Of a stretch of DNA of 64,000 bases, positions 33,371-45,658 are shown in pieces. The stretch's first letter is position 1; each line of letters starts with the position of its first letter. A program made the translations under genes and the position numbers. The notes below the pieces were generated by a model. That model was not told the origin of the DNA. It ran no database searches and was given only the letters and a program-made list of their open reading frames with translations. Source of the stretch: Monilinia fructicola (lineage: Eukaryota; Ascomycota; Leotiomycetes; Helotiales; Sclerotiniaceae); the NCBI GenBank assembly GCA_008692225.1, contig VICG01000004.1, positions 930,501 to 994,500 of the forward strand, read 5' to 3'.

Positions 33371-34852
33371 CATCACAACCACCCTTCCCATTTCATCTCG
33401 AGTCTACAATAATGCAGGACAGAGAACAGCGAACAGAGAAAAGAGAATATAGAACAGAGGAGAGAGATCCAACAAGACAAGACAAGATATAACATGACAT
33501 GAGATGAAAATTACACAAGGAACATCCACGGATCCATGGATGGGACACCTTCTCTGCCTTTACCCTCTCATGTCCATCTGCCCCCTTTCTTTCTCGTGAG
33601 TCGTCGCCTCTCAATTGGCTTTCGACATGGACTGACTGGACTTACATACTTGCTTCTCCGTGGAAGGGTAAGCGATTAGGCGAATGATGAAGGGGGTTGA
33701 GCTTGGCGTGGGAACACCCAGCCCGGGTTGAGGAGAAGTCCATTCTCCTGCGTTGAACCCTCGAGAGCAAAAACAACGAATCCTTTCCTGCGAGCTCTTC
33801 CTTCCACTGTCCAAATTTCCTTCGCACATATCATGAGTAACATTTATTTGAGCATCTGTATTATTTATTTCATCTCATTTGATCTTCATTCACATTCTTT
33901 ATCTTACTCTGAGCCCTTCCTATTCCCGAGAGCTCTACCCCCATTTTTAATCATACTTCCCACTTTCCTATGCTGCCACTGCAACCTTATCAAGAGTCCC
34001 ATCATCTATCTACAATGTCCCCAACCAAAAGTCTCATTTTTTCCGCTCATCTACGCATGCGCGTTCATAGACATCCCTTCCTTCCTTTCGCGCAAATACA
34101 CAAAGCCACACCACCACCTAACCACCTGTGCACATCCTCTACCAAAACCCGCCCACCACAAAATAATAAAGATCCACAGCCATGAAAAGAAGTATGCGAA
34201 TTGGCCCGCCCAACAAAAGTATGCCCACGCCAGAGAGCCAAAGGCAAATACTTCTGGCAAAATTGTCTCGGAAGAAGAGAATAAAAAATGCAGTTGTCCA
34301 AAGGGAAGAAGAAAAAAAAAGAAACGACGGTATCATATCATATTCTGATTGTCTTGCATCGTGGGTACTCGTAAAAGAAGAAATGGCATTGGAATTTGCC
34401 CCTTCTGTAATCGTTGCTTCCCTGTTCGCCGTGAGAGAGAAGAAAAAGAAAGACCCATGGCTCAAACCGAGTAAGTGTTGGAAATCATGGCTTGCAAAGT
34501 AAAGCAGCCAGGGTCCTGAAGAAAAAGAAAATTTGCTGTGCTGTGCTGCATGTAAACACCAAAAACGCCATACTGTTGCCACAATGTAATGCTCATGTGA
34601 AATATGCCATCCCTCGTTGCGCAATGCTCATATTGAAGAGACACCAGTGCCGTCTTTCAATTCTTTATATGCTCCCATTCCAGTAGGGTCGTAATAATAA
34701 ATGAAATCACATTCTTTACAATTGAAATTGCTGGTCGAGCGGAATTTATGTTCAGTCCCGCAGGGCTTCAGGCCTCCTTGGACGTTGGCCTGTTCGATCA
34801 TGCTCTTAAACATGCTCTTTCTGCATGTAATTCCACGATCCAGCAAATAATG

Positions 34853-36514
34853 TCAGAGCCCTTCCTCACCAGCTTGACAAAGTTTTATCTCACGGCCCCA
34901 TTCGGACTTGAGAACTTGTGAAGCAGTGATACGACGGTGAGGATTAGGATCAAGTATCGAGTAGATAACGTTACGACAGCGTGCCTTTCTCCATGTTAGT
35001 TCACGCAGACACACGAGGAACAAGGGGGGAGACATACCCGATGTAATGACTCGATGGGAGCATATCCCTCCTCATCTCTTCGTCCTTCTAGATACCTTTC
35101 ATAAAACTCATCTTCATCTTTCTTTGCGACTCTCCAAAGGTGACGGCCGGTTCGCATGGCCATGTAGATGACACCAGTTGCCCAAACATCAACAGCTCTA
35201 GCATCGAATTCTTTGTCAATATATTCTTCGGGAGCGATATACGGAGCGGATCCACACAGTCCAGTCACCATGTGAGCATCCTTTTCCCACGCCATTCGGA
35301 AACATTCACCATTCCCAAAATCTGTGATTTTCAACGAGCCGTGCGTGGTCAGCAGAAGATTCTCGGGTTTCAGATCACGATGTGCCACTCCCATCTCGTG
35401 CATATATTCAACACCTCGCATCATCTGTTTGAAGTAGCAATCCGCTTCTACCACTTCGAGCTTGCCCGCTGCAAGAACCAAAGTGTAAAGGTCACCCCCC
35501 GCGCAGAACTCCATAACCTCACAATAATCTCCTTTCGAGTCTTGTAGGAGGTCAAGCGTGTGGATGACGTTAGGGTGTCGTAATGAGGAAGATATGCAGA
35601 ATTCCGACGTCAGTCTCTTGCTGTATTTCCTTTCATTCTCTTCGGGTCTTCTTCGGAATTCTTTCACTGCATAAAGTTGTTCGGTACCTTGCTCGGATCT
35701 CTTGTGAGATATCCTGACGATTCCGAAAGCACCACGACCAATAACTTCATTGCACTTTCCATATTTATCCACCAATGTTGCCGTCGCATTGGGCCCACCC
35801 TTCTTTTCCGTAGCCAATGATTCTTTCTCACGCTTCAGTTGATCTACCCAATTCGACATGAGCGAAAGTTGTTGTTCGCCTTCATGTGCCTCGGTTTGTT
35901 TCGCCTTGCCGCTAATCAAACCTCGCAACATTTCCCCCAGTTTCTCTTGTCTCTTGGCACTTTTCAGATGATGCTCATGGCCTCCTTGCACATCCGGCAT
36001 TACTAAAAATCGTTGATGCAACGTCGGTGCCTTCTTGTCCTTTGTTGAGCCATTTTTATCCTTCGTGGTAGTAGATGCTGCACTCGGCTTATCCGAGGGA
36101 TTTTTCTTTTCTTGCGAGGATGTTTTCCGAGACAACGATCCGGGCCTAGAAGATGATGGGTTTTGGAGATGTTGTGCCATCGGCTGGTTTCGAAGGCGAG
36201 GAGACAGAGGGTGGAGCAGACGCAAGACTACTTTCCGATCTGATCGACTCCTTTGTAGAAAACATTCGCGTTAAACGCTTCGTCATAGAAGGCTTCTCCG
36301 CCGTCGTTGGCATGGGTGCTGCCTTGAGGACCGCAGGAGGAGGTGGCGTCAGAGTTCCATTCATGCTTAGATTCTCGGTACTTGTGATGGCGCTCACGTT
36401 TGACGTTGTAGGACGAGATTGTGGAGATCCATGTGAAGAAGAGGGTAATGAGGGTGTAGGTGATGGTTGTGCCTTCTCGGCACTGAGATCTCTGGGTACG
36501 GCGACCGAAGCCAT
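34853..36514 (-). CDS. HAL4/SAT4-type Ser/Thr protein kinase, one apparent frameshift
   Basis: Exon 1 35038-36514 (start MASVAVPRDLSAEKAQ) and exon 2 34853-34984. Yeast Hal4/Sat4 and its relatives tune potassium uptake through Trk transporters and stabilise nutrient permeases. The N-terminal 240 residues are Ser/Pro-rich. The kinase domain covers about residues 250-525: GRGAFGIV loop, YAVKEFRRRPEENERKY (typical of this fungal family), HRDLKPENLLL, KITDFGNGECF, GLCGSAPYIAPEEY and DPNPHRRITASQVLKSEWG. One base is extra near 36158-36164 (GGGTTTT on the plus strand): the upstream frame stops at once, and deleting it joins TTSPKP to SSSRPGSLSRK; about 535 residues result. The intron ends in GAGAAAG with a CTAAC branch site. 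No calcium-sensor or lipid-binding domain is visible. Confidence 0.88.
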
Positions 36515-36762
36515 GATAATTTTGATTTCTGAAAGAATTTGAGATGCGCTTCGTATCGGTTGCAATCAGTAAAAAGATATCCGCCAAAGGGCGGAGGTAG
36601 CGGGCAATGCCCGTGCTTTGTTGGAAATTTGTGATTTTGTGTGGGTGTTGTGGGTGATTGTGGGACGACTTGCGGAATAAGATTGAGAGAAAGAAAAGTC
36701 CGTTAATTTAATTATAAATGGAAATCGAAATTGAACAGGAAAATCGAATGAATGGAATTGAA

Positions 36763-36826
36763 GGATGGGTTGATGGATGGATGAATGGATGGATGGATGG
36801 ATGGGCGGATGGCTGGGTGGATGGGT
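36763..36826. repeat. GGAT tetramer array
   Basis: GGAT units with scattered substitutions, in the likely kinase promoter or leader. Confidence 0.85.
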
Positions 36827-37112
36827 GTATGGATTGTTGAAGTGAATAGTTAGTTGATTGATTGAAATTCTCTTCTTCTTTGGCTTTGTATGAGTGTGCT
36901 GATGTTGATGTTACTCTTGTTGTTGTTGATTGCCCTTATTGATATGTCGACGTAAAGTAGATGTAGAGAGCGGTAGAGGGAGAGGTAGAGGTAGAGGCTG
37001 AAACTGAGGTAGAAGTAGAGGTTGAGGTTAAAGTCGGAGTTGAGAGTTGAAGGATAAAAAATAAAAAAAATAAAAAAGTGAAACCTTGGTTGGACCTTTC
37101 TTTCTTCAATGA

Positions 37113-37188
37113 ATCAATCAATCCGTCAATCCGTCAATCCATCAATCCGTCAATCCGTCAATCAATCACTCAATCCGTCAATCAATCA
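37113..37188. repeat. Octamer CAATCCGT array interleaved with CAAT tetramers
   Basis: About seven CAATCCGT-like units. Confidence 0.85.
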
Positions 37189-37446
37189 AGGTATCGATCG
37201 ATTGATCACTTGTACTCTGTATAAGAAATTGAAATTAAATCTTTTCTCGATTTCTTCTGCCACAAAGCTTATATGATTTCCGATTTCGATAAGCGGGGGG
37301 GGCTTTTCTTAAGTTGGTAATAGGAAAGACGGAACTAGGTAATAATTGGGTTGTGTAAGGGTAGTCTGAGGAAATTCTAAGACTACTAGTACTCCGTGCA
37401 GCTGGAGGTGTCTGTTTGTGGGTAACCTGAGGATGCTCAAGTGTGA

Positions 37447-37567
37447 TGGGAAGGGAAGGGAAGGGAAGGGATGGGATGGGATGGGATGGGGGATAGGATG
37501 GGATGGGATGGGATGGGATGGGATGGAAAGGGAATGGAAGTGGAAGTGGAAGCGGAAGTGGAAATGG
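37447..37567. repeat. Pentamer GGGAA / GGGAT array, then GGAAGT hexamers
   Basis: Four GGGAA, then about ten GGGAT units, then GGAAGT units. Purine-only on one strand for about 120 bases apart from the T's. Confidence 0.85.
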
Positions 37568-38665
37568 ATACTCCAGCTATTCAATTGCGGGTAAGGAAAG
37601 TGATGAAGCTTGTACTAGGTAGGTAACAATAATAATAAGCAAGTACTCGAGTAGGTAGAGAGGTGATGCGAGTAGGTAGTAAGTATTGTAGTAGTGAAAG
37701 GAATCTGGAAGTAGCCAAAGGAGGTGGTAATGGTAATGGTAATTGGAAATAGGAAATAGTAAATAGTAAATAGTAAATAGTAAGCAATAAGTAATTAAAG
37801 TATTAAACAATAATTAGATGTTAATAGCTTAATAGTAATATTAGTACTATTAGTACTATTCCATGGATGGATTTGGATACTCGAGTACGCGAGTAGTAAG
37901 TACTAGGTAGGTAGTAGAGTAGAGAGATCAATGATAAAGTAAGAGGTAGGGTAGAATAGAATAAGCAGTTCCAAGCTGTGCTTGTAATTCTTCTATGGGT
38001 GATTTCTCATGTATGATAGATATGTACGGAGAATGGACGTATGAGATGTATGTATGTATGTATGTATGTACGAGTATCGGGAAGGTCTACGGGTAGGTAG
38101 AACTTTTATATAGCTATCTGCTTTGGGTAATAAATCCCGACCAAGTTCGATGACTGCGGATTGAATAATTCTAGCTGGAGCTGGAGCTGGAGGTGGTACA
38201 GTACTCGAGTAGATGAATCAAAGTTTAAACAAACACAGCCTTGCTTAGAAACTGGTGGGTGATTTATTATGACAACTGAATGCCCAGGTGATTACTAGAT
38301 AGGTATTGATTATGATTCAGCAAGGGAGATATGAATTATTATAATTACGAGTATATAGAGATCAATGAATAGATACTTGTCGATAGATGTATAATAAAAT
38401 ATTCACTCTTTGTTTCTCCATCTACTTCTTCTTCTTTTACTACTGTGCTCCCTCAAATGAATAATTAAATCTTTATTACTCGAGTATAATATATCTATTA
38501 CTCCATCCATCTACTTCTGGATCTAGTAAGTATCAAATAAGCGATCAAAGGGATGAATTTAGATTTACACTGTTGATAATAAACTTTCTGGATTACGTCA
38601 AGCTTATTAATTCGAAAAGAAGTTTGAATCGCCTTTAATGCCATTATCGTCCTTTTATACATGTC

Positions 38666-38682
38666 TACGGAGTACCTAGGTA
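38666..38682 (+). repeat. 17-mer TACGGAGTACCTAGGTA, copy 1
   Basis: Perfect copy of a 17-mer that occurs three times in the window (also 58857-58873, and reversed at 58167-58183), always in non-coding DNA. Confidence 0.85.
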
Positions 38683-39182
38683 ATAGGTTCCTAGATAATA
38701 TTAATATACCGTAGACATCTACAGAGTACCTACTTGGGTAGGTAGATACATACCATGCCCAGATACCCCGTGGATATACCCGTGGACGTACCCGTGAACT
38801 GTTTTGATCCTTCTTACCAAGGTTCGTCTCATTTATCATTAGTTAGGGTTCAATCGTAAAGAGCTTTAGGGCTACTTATCAATAAGGTTAAATGATCATT
38901 TAAAAGCTTCTTAAATCTAATGGATGTCTTCAAAAGCAAAAATCTTCCAAATGAGTTTCTTATTTGCTAATAATCATTTATACCCATCTAGTCATAGTAA
39001 AGTCGTTCGTTCTCTACTGTACTCTGCAGTAAGGTTATTCACATCCCTTTTCTTTTTTCTATGAGGGATTAATCTAGAGCCACCAGCTCCCGACCCTGAC
39101 TGATTTTCTTTTTCTTTGATGACTGACTGCATCGATCATGCTGAATTCACACGACGAGTACACATACGATATAATATATACT

Positions 39183-39217
39183 GTACTCCGTCCGTACATA
39201 CACACTCTACGGAGTAC
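39183..39217. repeat. Inverted repeat GTACTCCGT ... ACGGAGTAC
   Basis: Nine-base perfect arms at 39183-39191 and 39209-39217 around a 17-base loop, built from the recurring TACGGAGTA motif. Confidence 0.85.
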
Positions 39218-39527
39218 ATGCCCCATGGGACGTGACTTTGACTCGAGGACATGGAAAATTCTCGAGGTACGTCCCGGTTGACTGACCATTGACGCTGTAA
39301 CCTTAAGATGGTGAATATCGGGATTCGGTAGGGGAAAATATCATCCTGGTGAAAATTATGAGGTCTTCGTGCGTGCACCAACAGCTCCCCCCCATTTCAC
39401 AGGTCAAAGGTGCATCGCGTCGATATCATATCATGCAAAGAAAAATAGTTGCATGATGCTGATGATGAACATTGGTAACAGACTAGGGGACGTCAACCTT
39501 CTCAATTCAAGGTTCGGGTCTTCAGAC

Positions 39528-39529
<2 letters not shown>

Positions 39530-39589
<60 letters not shown>
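39530..39589. repeat. TAAG tetramer run joined to a TAG triplet run
   Basis: Seven TAAG units pass directly into ten TAG units. Confidence 0.9.
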
Positions 39590-40338
39590 CTAGTCTTTCA
39601 TGGGTAAATTCAAGATCCTCTATGTTGGGTGCAGGTACTGTAGGTACCACCATCGCAACCGTACCTCTCTCGGGATGTGGAAATATATGCTTGGCTAGGG
39701 TCCATGACGAGTTATATTTGATCTGACCGACCTTTGATTTCAGTTGGTCAACAGAGTAGATAGAAAGATGTATGCCCATGGCCGTTCCTCTCCGTGCTCA
39801 TTTTTCTTATTCGTATTTAGACTTTGGAGGATTGGGTGGCTACCTAGAAGAAGGCTGGCTGTACAGCATGAGCATTTCTTGTTTCTTGACGTTGACGTTG
39901 AGCTACAATGAGATCAGCATGGTGGTGGAGTGGACAGCAATGCTAGCGATGTGATGTCGGTAAGAGAATTTTGCCCCTATCATCGAAGTTCACTTTTCCC
40001 AAAGAAGGCAAATCTTTCGGTATCTTTCGATACTTACGAGATAAAATTGAGGATGGATGGAGGGATGGATGGATGGATGGATAAACCAATTGTTTGTTAC
40101 TCGCCTCGGTGTGTGTATCAAGAAATCATGATTCATGTTCGCCAAATTGAAATCCCAAGCTCAATTCTATACAAGTCATCTTTGCCAAGGGTAACCAGCT
40201 CAATGTTTCCACTCTACAAGTACTGTACATTCACACAAAAGATCCCGAGATTCGGAAAAGTCCTTGGACTACCTAGTAGGTAGGACACCTGATGGGACGA
40301 ATAGGAAAGATCACCAAGAAAAAAAACGAAATTCAATC

Positions 40339-40420
40339 CTCATCATCATCATCATCATCATCATCATAATCATCACAATCATCATCATCATCATCATCCA
40401 TCATCATCATCATCCATCAT
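40339..40420. repeat. ATC triplet microsatellite
   Basis: About 24 ATC triplets with a few interruptions. Confidence 0.9.
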
Positions 40421-41532
40421 TGTTGTTCTATCGAGTCTTTCCAATCAACTACTGTTTTGAAACGCATTCTCTATCTAGCATTGGACCCAGACATTGATTG
40501 TAAGCAAGCACGCGCACTGCACCTACTCCGTAGAACTTCAACCGAAGATAATTGTTATATCTCTGACCTACGTCCCTACCTACCTATGTTGCCGCGGCCC
40601 CCCGCCACATCATATCGGACCAAGAAGGACGATGGTGTCAATAAGCAGTCATCAATAAGCGCTCTCCCGACAGGAAAAACGACGTTACAAACGAACATGA
40701 ACATGAATGTATCATGTATGAGATTGCATGCAGGCTATGCAGGAATCATTCGAAGATATTACATCGCCAAGTCACTCTTGGCATCAGTTCTCTTCGCCCC
40801 TCTCCTCTCCTCTCCTTACTGCACTCGTATAGTAGACCAGTGGATCGATGCTTGGCCATCCATTACTTTATCATTACTTCATTCTCTAGCAGTAGCCACC
40901 TCCGAGTAGTACTGTATGTATGGTATAGCTGATTAGGGCAGGTTCGAACTTAGGTTAGGTTAGGTTTAGGGTAGATTCGACTAGGGTTCTTCCTCTCTTC
41001 CTCTTCTCTTCCTTCGTGCGATTTCGTCAAACAATAAAGTAAGGTGAATCATATCTTTGCTTGGCCGACAACACAGAAATCCTCATCAGTCCTCCATCAC
41101 CGCCACCATCTCCTGTGTGAGATGAAAGGATTGTCTAGTCTCCCTTGGCTCTTGGAGATTGTGAGATTGTCCATCTCAATCAAGAAACCTCTTTCCCCTT
41201 CAAACCCCAAGAATGTTAGGACGAAGACTGGCTTCGGTGCTCTATGCGCTTGCTCATTTCCAAAAGAATATCAACATCCAAATCGTTTCGTTCTAAGCTT
41301 CAGCCCTATGTGAAACTAAAAATTAGACCCCCGAGGTTCTCGTCCATACAAAAAAGCGTTGTCTAGGTATCTTGTACTTATTATTACTTGTCTTGCTCAA
41401 GGTTCCACGGTTGTCTTTTCATCCGCAATCCATCGACGATGTCACATCAAATAAATTTATTATAAACACATAAATATAGAAATATTATATATAAATACTT
41501 AATTCATTTCCCCGCTCTTTTCTTATAATTAT

Positions 41533-41709
41533 ATTCTTATTATTATTCTTATTATTATTCTTATTATTATTCTTTATTATTATTCTTATTATTATTCTTA
41601 TTATTATTCTTATTATTCTTATTATTATTATTCTTATTATTATTCTTATTATTATTTCTTATTATTATTCTTATTGTTGTTCTTATTATTATTCTATTAT
41701 TATTCTTAC
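41533..41709. repeat. TTATTATTATTC dodecamer array, about 180 bases
   Basis: TTA triplets punctuated by TTC, mostly every fourth triplet. The longest array in the window and extremely AT-rich. Confidence 0.9.
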
Positions 41710-42305
41710 TGCCCTATCTATCCATCCTATCAACAAGCCACCAAGCCATCAGACCGTCAAACCGTCAAGTTCTTCCGAATTATACCCATCACATAAACGA
41801 CTTTGGCTGCTGTCTCATATACACCGACTGGTATTATCAATTTCAATTTGAAGTATCAAATCTTGATCGCACCACAATACCGCCCAATTGCACTTCCTGC
41901 TGTTGCAACATATTAACAAACATCAGCTGTTTTCTTTTCCTTTTCTTCATACCAAATCTGCTGACGTTACTTAGCTCGATTCTGATATCCCAGATGTCAT
42001 TTTACTTGATACAGAGCTCCATCATGTGTGTATGTATGTATGTATGTGTATATACATACATATATACATGAACGGAGCGAAATCCCATTGTAAAGTATAT
42101 CCATATGGATACGTACTACATGTACCTTTGGTCAGCCAGCCAGATGTGCAGGAGGGAGCAAGCAAGCAAGTTATCTTGATTGATAGTTCGCACGATACAA
42201 TACCCCAGAATATGCCAACACATACACTTAGCATTCACAAGGACGGAATATATGCCACATACTGCATAATTACTACACACTTACTACAGTACTTGCTACA
42301 TACTA

Positions 42306-42370
42306 TACATCCCACTATACATCCCACATCCACATCCACATCCCACATCCTACATCCTACATCCTACCTA
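42306..42370. repeat. CATCCAC / CATCCTA array
   Basis: Hexamer to heptamer units built on CATCC. Confidence 0.8.
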
Positions 42371-45300
42371 CATTCCTTGCTTGTCTCTTCTCTTGTCATT
42401 TCCTCATACTCGTTTTTCAAGTTAATCTCTTTATCTCCCGCCAGTTCATTCCACATCTTCTTCTCCACATTCAACCGTCCATAGTTCGAACTAGTAGCTA
42501 GTTCGACTGTACTGTTCTGTGCTGCACTGCACTGCACTCGCTCGCTCATCATTCCATGCTTGATCAAATCAAAACTATCTATCTCATCACACCACCCGTC
42601 GTCGACCTTTCCCTTCTCAATCTTGCCAATTCCTTTGCTCCGTCACCTGAAATGGTATACTTCTCCGTTCCGTGGGTTGTTCCCATGTTGTGTTACAACT
42701 CCACAGTACCTCAAAACAAGCTTTTTTAAATTTATATTTCATTTATATTTAAATCCCTCATATATCGATTCCTCGCATCTCTCCGTACCTTGACAATTAC
42801 CGTCACACCATTACGATTTGCTGAAGTTACAACACATAGCTTGCTGAGTGAGAATTGACCAATATGGGCAACGTCAAATGCAATTCTTCGATTATAATAA
42901 GTACTACTAATGCTAATATGATGTTGATATCAAAGTAAGTACTTTCACAGGACAGCAGATACCTTCGAGATATCACATTTTTCGTCTTTTACCGCACAAT
43001 ATCTCATTTCTCCACGCTTATCAATCATTCTCTTTCAGCCTATTGACCTCACACAAGCTCATTCGTATACACGTGCGAAGGTGCCAAATCATTCTTCCAT
43101 TTCTCCACCATGATCAGTACAGTAGATGTATCATCGCTCCAATCTCAGATACACCCGGGTCCCCGGTGGCGCCACCCCTTTCAGCAACCATCATCCCTAG
43201 CGCAAGCAGACCCAATATACATACAATTCATGAAAAAGCATACTCGGTACTGTAATAATTTACATGTGCGATTTACACATGGTTGAATAGTGTGTAGCCA
43301 TCGTTTAATCATGCATTGTGCATTGGAACTACGAAGCACATATTACGCATGTAAAACAGACACTTTATCAACACCTCACCTCAAAATTCTCGCCACATTC
43401 TACCCCCCCCACGTCCAGATGGCTACCTGCTACACAAGGACAACATTTCCAGGAGCATTTTCAAATTGAGGCGCTTCCAGTATTGGTATTAGATACCGTC
43501 AGCCTGGTCCTAACTGGCGCATGACAGCAATTGCAAGCGTCGTGTACTTCGAAAGTGAAGATTTGCTGTTCTTTCCTACGCTGTGTCCAACAATGAAATA
43601 GTTTTGATTGCTGAATCCATTTTATATGAAACTTCTGGGACATCAAAGTCACTTGAGGTACTAGATCCATCTGAACCTTGAGTCCATTTACATTCTCAAG
43701 ATGCGTTCAAAGATCCTTGAACTTTCTATCATTCGAATTTTTCCATTCTTTACTGCGGTCTGAAATACTCGAGTAGAAATCTGTATAAAAGATATACCTA
43801 CTCTTTCTTTCTCCTAAAACATCCCTCTCGGCATATGATGCGACCAATCACACAATACTCCTCAGATCAAGATATGATGAATACTGCCTCTTTTCATCAG
43901 CCACTATTTTAAGAACCACCTTTGGCAATATTTTATGCAACAGCCACGGATGCGCACACAGCTACAGTAGTTAGCTGCATCATTGAATCAAGTACGTTGT
44001 GTAACGTATGCATATGCGGTATGCACCAGCTGCCAGTGTAGATCATCCGGCACCGGGCTTATCCTTGAGCGGGCATATTACTGTTATTGCATAGTAGCTA
44101 GGATGAGATATACATCAAGTTATGCCTCACGTCACTTGTTAAAATTTTGCCTGCGATAGGTTTATCTAGGTATAAGTAAGAGCTGCTATGGCGTTGCCAG
44201 CTACCATTCTATCCGCGTTAGTCTGTACAGATGTGGCTTGATTTTGCAGCTGAATCCACGAGAAATTTGCACCCAACGTTTTTATACACCGCCTCTATAT
44301 CGGTATATATATAGCTAATACCCAGAATCACCTCATATTTTCCCGTCCGTCTAGATCCATCCCAGCCACCGAGTAATCAGTGTCCCCCCAAAAGTCTTGG
44401 AGAACGTTAAGAGACAACAAAGCTCAAGTCCAGCTTCAATCTCACGGTGGCCTTGCATGTATATGTATGTACATGCATATCATCTACACATGTAACATGC
44501 AGATACCTAGACATCTGCATCAGCACGAGCTCAAATGTCCATACGTGATACGTTGATTTTGAATCCCAAGTTTCATGCAGGGTATAGGATCGTTGATCTT
44601 AAACATCTCACTTAACAATTGGGGACAGGGAACGATGATAAGAAGAGAAGTGCTTTGGGTTTGTGCTATAGGTGTATTGCTCCAGTGAACTACGGGGTTT
44701 GGTACATATCGACTCTCAGGGAGAGGAATACTCAGGTGAACAGAAACACATACTATTTCACATGTGGTCAGCCTCCCCCCTTTCTAAACAGTACCTCAAC
44801 CACCAAGAAATGCTCCAGCTAGCTATTCAACCAAGACAAATCAAACCCAATCTCTCAAAGTATCATACATTATCCCATCCTCTCTTTAAATTCCAACCCT
44901 CCCCTCCATCTCACACCCCCCCTTCCATTGCCCATAATAGTAAAATATAACTTATAGTTTATCCATAGCATCTATAATAATCCACAACATCCACTCTAAG
45001 ATGCGAGGACGTGAAAACCGAAATAAGATAGATTGTGTAAGCCAACTTGGAGCATGAAGAGCTCGCAGAGCAATTTCTATACCATACTACTACGATACTA
45101 TATCTTGTATGCATTATCCCAGGAGGATTCTCACCCTCCGTCGATCTCCATCTTGGTCGGTTGAGCATGGTGATCCTTCGTATTGGGGTCGGTGATGGGA
45201 CATTGATGTTTGTGTATTTATGTTGTGATCGTAGTGAGCGACTGGCATGAATCCCCTTCAATCCCTCAATCCCCGACCCAGAAGATCAGGAGAGGCTTCA

Positions 45301-45419
45301 CATACACACACATACGCACTCCCAGGGGGCGGATCTATAATTTACGCGAACCCCCGAATGGACATCCCCGCAAACCACTCCCCGTATTGTCATCGCGAGG
45401 ATATCCCATCAATTAAGCG

Positions 45420-45452
45420 GTAGGTAGGTAGGTAGGTAGGTAGGTAGGTAGT
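45420..45452. repeat. Tetramer TAGG, 8 copies
   Basis: Perfect TAGG units. Confidence 0.9.
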
Positions 45453-45617
45453 TCTCGCTCGATGGTCAGCGATCAAGGTGTGACGGGTGACGATCAATCG
45501 GAAGAGGAAGAGGAATAGGAATTCGAGTATCCATCCATCCCTCCCCAGCCCGCACATCCAACACCAAGTCGAAGAACGCAAGAGCGATTCCGTACCTGCA
45601 GAGCGCTATCCATTCCT

Positions 45618-45658
45618 AATCTCCAATCTTCAATCTCCAATCTTCAATCTTCAATCTT
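45618..45658. repeat. Heptamer CAATCTY array
   Basis: About six CAATCTT or CAATCTC units. Confidence 0.85.

Larger units (their letters stand above)
31061..34852. other. 3.8 kb convergent spacer, repeat-filled
   Basis: Between the 3' ends of the Ser/Pro-rich gene and the HAL4-like kinase. It holds GGGGAT, GACT, GAAAC, A38 and ATAA/ATGA repeats and a low-complexity C/T and G/A background. Open frames over 33.7-34.6 kb on both strands overlap one another and look like chance. Confidence 0.6.
36515..41790. other. Gene desert, first half: promoter side of the HAL4-like kinase
   Basis: Over 5 kb without a supportable gene. Arrays of GGAT, CAATCCGT, GGGAT/GGAAG, TAAG/TAG, ATC and TTATTATTATTC units are separated by AT-rich DNA. 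Exact TACGGAGTA motifs lie at 38666 (as part of the 17-mer), 39208 and 40524. Open frames here are short and composed of repeat translations. Confidence 0.6.

Noticed and set aside
32816..33391. 191-codon minus-strand frame with a hydrophobic start
   Set aside because: Its N-terminus is the ATAA/ATGA microsatellite and its C-terminus is a low-complexity His/Pro run.
33728..34624. Overlapping long frames on both strands (206 codons plus, 161 codons minus)
   Set aside because: Several frames are open at once, composition is biased and no family is recognisable; this fits chance openness in skewed DNA.
34628..34846. 72-codon frame with CKECDFIYYYDPTG just after the HAL4-like stop
   Set aside because: It looks mildly protein-like, but the kinase has a clean stop at 34853-34855 and no splice site joins the two; too weak to call.
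37113..37188. CRISPR-like array
   Set aside because: Units are contiguous eight-base repeats without unique spacers, and the genome is eukaryotic.
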